From the NCBI GenBank assembly GCA_036940085.1, contig JALLBK010001182.1, positions 1-12,804 of the forward strand: a stretch of 12,804 bases of DNA, read 5' to 3'. Made by a program: the position numbers and the translations under genes. The notes beneath the pieces are model-generated. The model saw only the letters and a program-made list of their open reading frames with translations, had not been told where the DNA came from and did not search any database. Below, piece after piece: positions 9,209-12,804 of this stretch; position 1 is the first letter of the stretch; each line of letters opens with the position of its first letter. The DNA comes from Discostella pseudostelligera (lineage: Eukaryota > Bacillariophyta > Thalassiosirophyceae > Thalassiosirales > Thalassiosiraceae).

Positions 9209-9219
9209 TTCCCGCCATT
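9209..9219 (+). promoter_or_regulatory. E2F-like motif TTCCCGCCATT (copy 5)
   Basis: Exact 11-mer on the plus strand, 20 nt after the tandem repeat and about 215 nt upstream of the membrane-protein ATG (8994). Confidence 0.45.
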
Positions 9220-9232
9220 CTCTCGGCCAAGG

Positions 9233-9242
9233 TTCCCGCCAT
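9233..9242 (+). promoter_or_regulatory. E2F-like motif TTCCCGCCAT (copy 6, one base shorter)
   Basis: Ten of the eleven bases match; it lies 24 nt from copy 5 in the same orientation, keeping the paired arrangement seen in the other two promoters. Confidence 0.42.
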
Positions 9243-9358
9243 CATGTCGATTGCTTTAGCGATCATTGTTACAGCGACGTCGTTCAAAACATCGCTTCAT
9301 ACACATTCATACACAGGCGGTGAATCTTGACGTATTGTATTCCATACAAAACTCATTA

Positions 9359-9370
9359 TTGGCGCGCCAA
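9359..9370. promoter_or_regulatory. 12-nt palindrome TTGGCGCGCCAA with E2F consensus
   Basis: Perfect palindrome about 400 nt upstream of paralog A. Its right half plus the next base, GCGCCAAA (9364..9371), matches the classical E2F consensus GCGSSAAA. Confidence 0.5.
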
Positions 9371-9768
9371 AATGTCTCCTTCCTCTGACTGTCCCCCTTG
9401 TCATTTTCGTGTCCTTCGTCACCGGTACCATACCAGGTCCTCTGTTTTCAAAATTTCAGAAATCCAAATCATCCTGACCAGCATTAAGTAAAGATTGCTA
9501 AATTATTTGAGAGCCTTCAAACTTTCTTTGGGCTTGATGTCCAAACCACACACCAACAAAACCAAGCAAAGCAACAAGCAAGGACGCGAGAGCGAGACAA
9601 GCGACAAGTCCATCTGGTTGAATTGATATCCACTCGATCAATACCAATGCATTAAGAACAGTACAATAGTTCGTTCAGCCGCGCCCCTTCAACAATTACA
9701 AAACCTTCATCAACTATTTCAATCTAGAGTAGTGCACACGCCAACTTTCGATTTTTGATCTTTCCGTC

Positions 9769-10788
9769 ATGCCACCCCGTCGATCTGGAAGACGTGGCAA
9801 CACCGCCTACAAAAAGGGCGACTTCGTCGAGGTATGTAGGGTTGATGTTGCACGATGTCGTCATCGCGCGAGAGATATTGATGGTGGCCCGCAATTGATT
9901 TGTGATGTCCGCGTGCATGTCACTCATCAATTAGTGTACATGATGTCACTGAATGATCGCCGATGTTGTATTCTAACTCCTTTTCTGTTGCCGCCGCCGA
10001 TATCATTACTTCTTTGTACGTTGCAGTATCAGTACAAGGGCGCCACCGTCACCGGGAAACTCCTTAGAAAGATTCGAAGTGGCGCCGATACCAAGTCCGC
10101 ATGGATTGTCACTCCATCGGATCGTCGACGAAAAGATGAGGAAATATCTGAAAAGGCGCTCGGTAACATCATCAATGCCCAAGATGCCATGACGAATCGA
10201 GGCCCGAAAGTCAAGGCCATCAAGTCGACGAACGGCAACAACAACTCATCGCGTGAATCGTCCCCAACATCATTGAGCAATACCAGTGATGGCAGTCTTG
10301 ATGAACCACAAATCCCAAAACGTAGAACTGGACGGGGATCTCCAAGGAGTGATGATAATTCCGAAAATGGTGGATCTGCGGATGATGTCAACAATAACGG
10401 AAAGCGCAAGATCAACCTCGATGATGCCGATGGGAACATTATCAATGGTAGTAAACGAAGCAACAAGGTACAAAAGACTGTCACCTTTTCTGATGCAACT
10501 GGAAATGGAGCTACTACTACTGCTGCTGCTACTACAAAGAAGAAAGTAGTAGTGACCAAGCCAAGTGTCAACAAAAAGGTCACTTCAACTCGAACTATTG
10601 GCACTCGTTCGACACGAGGATCCGGTGCCGAAGTCGAATTATTGCCAGAGCTTCTCGTGAAGAAGAAAGTTCCAAAAGTAAAGAAGGTGGTTACCGATGA
10701 TAATGTAACGGTTGTCAAGATGTTGACGGGGACATTGTATTTGTATAGGGGTGATCGTCCAAGGGCGGAGTTTGTGCGATTCAAGTAA
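9769..10788 (+). CDS. Paralog A: basic, probably nuclear protein with Tudor/Agenet-like N-terminus
   Basis: Exons 9769..9831 and 10027..10788 give 274 residues. It starts MPPRRSGRRG; residues about 13 to 78 (AYKKGDFVE|YQYKGATVTGK, then AWIVTPSDRRRK) look like a small SH3-like barrel of the Tudor/Agenet kind, an inference from pattern only. A Ser/Asp/Asn/Lys-rich linker follows with ESSPTSLSNTSDGS, RGSPRSD, and a PP1-docking-like KTVTF (171 to 175). The C-terminus ends in VVKMLTGTLYLYRGDRPRAE and RFK. I do not recognise the family. Charge, SP sites and basic patches suggest a chromatin or nuclear protein. A second gene (11299..12327) of the same plan lies tail-to-tail. An A-only insert of Ala/Thr codons (GCT/ACT repeats, about 10509 to 10536) explains part of the length difference. 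GTAAGT overlaps the stop codon, but paralog B stops at the same residue, so I keep the stop. Confidence 0.85.
   Translation: MPPRRSGRRGNTAYKKGDFVEVCRVDVARCRHRARDIDGGPQLICDVRVHVTHQLVYMMSLNDRRCCILTPFLLPPPISLLLCTLQYQYKGATVTGKLLRKIRSGADTKSAWIVTPSDRRRKDEEISEKALGNIINAQDAMTNRGPKVKAIKSTNGNNNSSRESSPTSLSNTSDGSLDEPQIPKRRTGRGSPRSDDNSENGGSADDVNNNGKRKINLDDADGNIINGSKRSNKVQKTVTFSDATGNGATTTAAATTKKKVVVTKPSVNKKVTSTRTIGTRSTRGSGAEVELLPELLVKKKVPKVKKVVTDDNVTVVKMLTGTLYLYRGDRPRAEFVRFK
9832..10026 (+). other. Intron of paralog A (195 nt, stop-free in frame)
   Basis: Donor GTATGT at 9832, acceptor TTGCAG ending 10026, phase 0. Length is a multiple of three and there is no in-frame stop, so the region reads as one long ORF. 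Paralog B has the intron at the same codon boundary and its unrelated sequence there confirms it is not coding. Confidence 0.88.
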
Positions 10789-11979
10789 GTATTGATATCC
10801 TAGAGAATGATGCGAATGGCTTGGAACAAACAACTATTGGAGGTGGGATTTGCGGGCGCTAGTATCTAATAGAGGAGGGTTGTCTTTCATATCATGCGTT
10901 TCTCAAAAGCCGCTGCTATTGATCATCTCGTGGTCTGACGTCTGACGACGAAATAGAATTAAATTCGATCCTGTATTGTTTGAAATATACCTACTGCACT
11001 ATTTCCGAGTTAATTTCTACTCCTATCTCTACATTGATTGAAATGTATCGGCAACCATTCTTAAATGAACTCTCGATAGTTTGGATCAACGCGTGCAAGA
11101 CAATCGACAAGGAGAATGTATGGTAAAACGTACAATATCATTAGCAGGACATCGGTGAATTGACTTTCTCTGACACTCGAGATATCTTAGCAACATCCTA
11201 TCTTAAAACGAACTTCGGAAGTTGCTTAGGTATTCGTCAAGCGTACACATCCGACACTCCAATGATGCTGATGGATGATATCAGAAGTGCGTCGCATCCT
11301 ACTTGTACCTCAAAAACTCCGCCCGTGGACGATCACCCCTATACAAATACAATGTTCCCGTCAACATCTTCACAACAGTTACATTCTCATCCTTCGCCAC
11401 CTTCTTTCCTTTCACCACCTTTTTCTTCACGGAAAGCTCTGGCAATAGCACGGCCTCGCCTGATCCTCGCGTAGAACGGGTAACAATGCGTGTCGAGGTG
11501 ACTTTGGAGTTCTTGGACTTCGTCGTTCTCGTTTTGGATGTACCAGTTACATCAGATTCCTGGGAGAATGTCACAGTCTTTTGCGTCTTTTTGGATCGAT
11601 CATTACCACTGTTCGTATGTGCATCATCGGCCTTGCGCTTTCCACTGTTGACATCATCCGATCCACCATCATCGGAATCGCTCCTTGGAGATCCCCTCCC
11701 ATTTCTGCGTCGTGTGACCTCGTCAGAGCTGCCGTCACTGGTGTTGCTTAACGATGTTGGAGACGATTCACGTCCTGAGTCATTACCTCTCTTGACTTTC
11801 GGTCCTCGATTGGCCATGGCTACTTGGGCATTGATGATATTGCCGAGCGCCGACTCGGATATTTCCTCATTCTTCCGCCGGCGATCCGATGGAGTGACAA
11901 TCCATGCGGGCTTGGCATCGGCGCCACTCTTAATTTTTAGCGCAAGCTTCCCGGTGACGGTGGTACCCTTGTACTGATA
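10027..11979. repeat. Inverted duplicate: second exons of paralogs A and B
   Basis: Arms 10027..10788 and 11299..11979 are homologous in opposite orientation around a 510-nt spacer. Similarity is strongest at both ends: a 28-nt identical block (10097..10124 versus 11882..11909) and a 57-nt block with two mismatches (10717..10773 versus 11314..11370). The middle differs by many substitutions and indels. No transposase or terminal-repeat structure is present. Confidence 0.88.
10789..11298. other. Convergent intergenic spacer between paralogs
   Basis: 510 nt between the two stop codons, so it must hold both 3' UTRs. A/T-rich with no repeat, RNA gene or protein-like ORF that I can support. The inverted similarity of the coding arms does not visibly continue into it. 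Confidence 0.6.
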
Positions 11980-12327
11980 CTGAGAGAATGCGTGGTGAGA
12001 ATTCATGTTTCAATGGTGATACGAACAGTCAATGTGTAACAAGCGGCAAATACCAACATCAGTACACATGACACATGATGTGGTGTAGTTCCGTGGTTGA
12101 ATTGTCCAGATGCAATAAATACAATGATCAATGACAACAGACATGATCTTATTCAGTGATGAGCATGATAGTTTATGCCACGTCCGAACGCACTTCAAAT
12201 CGAGCGTCATTTCAATTGTCGCTCTCGGTGCATAGGAGAACGAATGTTGTTCTCGGCGACGTACCTCGACGTAATCACCCTTTTTGTATGCGACAGTATT
12301 TCGTCTTCCTGATCGGCGGGGAGCCAT
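11299..12327 (-). CDS. Paralog B: basic, probably nuclear protein with Tudor/Agenet-like N-terminus
   Basis: Exons complement(11299..11979, 12265..12327) give 247 residues. The first exon is 63 nt (21 codons, MAPRRSGRRNTVAYKKGDYV and E), the same length as in paralog A. The splice gives VE|YQYKGTTVTGK, then AWIVTPSDRRRK. The linker keeps ESSPTSLSNTSDGS, RGSPRSD and KTVTF (155 to 159); the C-terminus keeps VVKMLTGTLYLYRGDRPRAE and ends RYK. The linker is about 27 residues shorter than in A. The start at 12327 lies in GCCACCATGG, a near-ideal initiation context, and matches the start of A. However, the frame is open upstream to in-frame ATGs at 12459 and 12492, which could add up to 55 residues not present in A. 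Function unknown; nuclear or chromatin role is inferred from composition. Confidence 0.85.
11980..12264 (-). other. Intron of paralog B (285 nt)
   Basis: Minus-strand donor GTACGT (from 12264) and acceptor TCTCAG (ending 11980), phase 0, at the same codon boundary as in paralog A. Unlike A's intron it contains in-frame stops. Its sequence is largely unlike A's intron. Confidence 0.88.
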
Positions 12328-12804
12328 GGTGGCAATATGGATTGTTGATAACTGGTCCTTCGATGATAGTATTGGTGACGATGAGCCGCGGTATCGATAT
12401 CGATCTCTCTCGAGCTGAGGATCAGAAGCGGAAGTGAGGTTCGACCTTTGTGTAGCCATGTAATTTTCATTGTCAAATGCTTCATTTTGCATGGTTGTTG
12501 TGGCGGTGGCGCGGCGGTGGGTGCTGTGTTCGCGGCGGCAGCGTCTTCTTGTGCTTGCTTTCGCTGTTTTTGTCGCTTGTGTCGTCAGTGGTCTGTGAGT
12601 GGCTGCTTCAACTCACATCACCCCTTCTCTTCCTTGTACTGATTCCTACATTCACTTCAAATTTTGAGTGAGAAACTGTGCGATGGAAAGCAGATGTGAT
12701 TTGAGAAAGACTACTCCAAAGTCTCATTATTATTTGTTACAGACTAGCCGCTGCGCGTCTAGCAGCAGCTAGCCACGTAAAGCTCATTGGTATTTTTGTT
12801 ATGT
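12328..12804 (-). promoter_or_regulatory. Upstream region of paralog B
   Basis: 477 nt to the window edge. The first 165 nt are open in frame with paralog B and are probably 5' leader. A G/C-rich segment of GGC-type triplets lies at about 12500 to 12545. I find none of the TTCCCGCCATT or GCGCCAAA sites seen upstream of paralog A. A short inverted repeat lies at 12744..12772. No gene is supported. Confidence 0.5.
12744..12772. repeat. Short inverted repeat (hairpin)
   Basis: CTAGCCGCTGC and GCAGCAGCTAG flank a 7-nt loop; 10 of 11 stem positions pair. It sits near the window edge in non-coding DNA; role unknown. Confidence 0.5.

Larger units (their letters stand above)
8995..9768. promoter_or_regulatory. 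Divergent promoter region between membrane-protein gene and paralog A
   Basis: 774 nt with no supported gene. It contains a compound tandem repeat (9121..9188), two E2F-like motifs (9209..9219, 9233..9242), a palindromic TTGGCGCGCCAA (9359..9370), and a CA/AAG-rich stretch at about 9540 to 9620 that looks like the 5' leader of paralog A. An in-frame TAG at 9730..9732 blocks extension of paralog A upstream. Confidence 0.6.

Noticed and set aside
8975..9323. Ser/Leu/Ala-rich ORFs across the tandem repeat
   Set aside because: Open frames there are produced by the GCTGCTC and GCTCTTGCTTC arrays in several frames and both strands; no real protein signal.
9769..10788. Paralog A as one 339-residue single-exon gene
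   Set aside because: The stretch 9832..10026 has perfect splice signals, is absent from the paralog's protein, and interrupts the conserved VE|YQYKG junction.
10785..10790. GTAAGT donor overlapping the stop of paralog A, implying a further exon
   Set aside because: Paralog B stops after the equivalent Lys with a different following sequence, so the protein end is conserved there.
10029..11977. Long antisense ORFs covering exon 2 of both paralogs (251 and 224 codons), similar to each other
   Set aside because: Each sits wholly opposite a conserved sense exon in the same relative register, so their likeness follows from sense homology and codon choice. The products are low-complexity and there is no independent start, splice or family evidence.
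10027..11979. Transposon with long terminal inverted repeats
   Set aside because: The inverted arms are coding exons of intact intron-bearing genes, with no transposase, target-site duplication or terminal motif between or outside them.

Overview
The window is compact nuclear DNA of a photosynthetic eukaryote, most likely a diatom. Genes carry short GT-AG introns (86 to 285 nt) and use the standard code. The SufE-BolA protein has an N-terminal signal peptide followed by an ASA|W junction, the plastid import signature (ASAFAP type) of algae with a secondary red plastid. I infer a centric diatom from general character (intron size, density, GC balance); I cannot name the species.

Layout, left to right: (1) the 3' part of a PX-BAR sorting nexin gene (+), entering from the left edge; (2) convergent to it, a Ulp1/SENP-type SUMO protease (-) whose last short exon supplies the catalytic Cys; (3) upstream of that, also on -, a plastid SufE-BolA fusion for Fe-S cluster assembly; (4) across a divergent promoter region, a DNAJC3/P58IPK-like ER co-chaperone with TPRs and a J domain (+, two exons); (5) convergent to it, an unrecognised secretory membrane protein (-, two exons); (6) across a second divergent promoter region with a compound tandem repeat and E2F-like sites, paralog A (+) of a small basic protein family; (7) its tail-to-tail paralog B (-).

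The genes are not an operon or an obvious single pathway; they are ordinary neighbours in a dense eukaryotic genome. Two things stand out. Paralogs A and B form an inverted convergent pair with the same two-exon structure (first exon exactly 63 nt in both), conserved N- and C-terminal modules I cannot assign to a named family, and a conserved KTVTF (PP1-docking-like) motif in a diverged linker. In addition, the 11-mer TTCCCGCCATT (E2F-like core) occurs in pairs in three separate promoter regions, with a palindromic TTGGCGCGCCAA site upstream of paralog A, suggesting shared cell-cycle-type regulation. I see no mobile element, CRISPR array, rRNA or tRNA.
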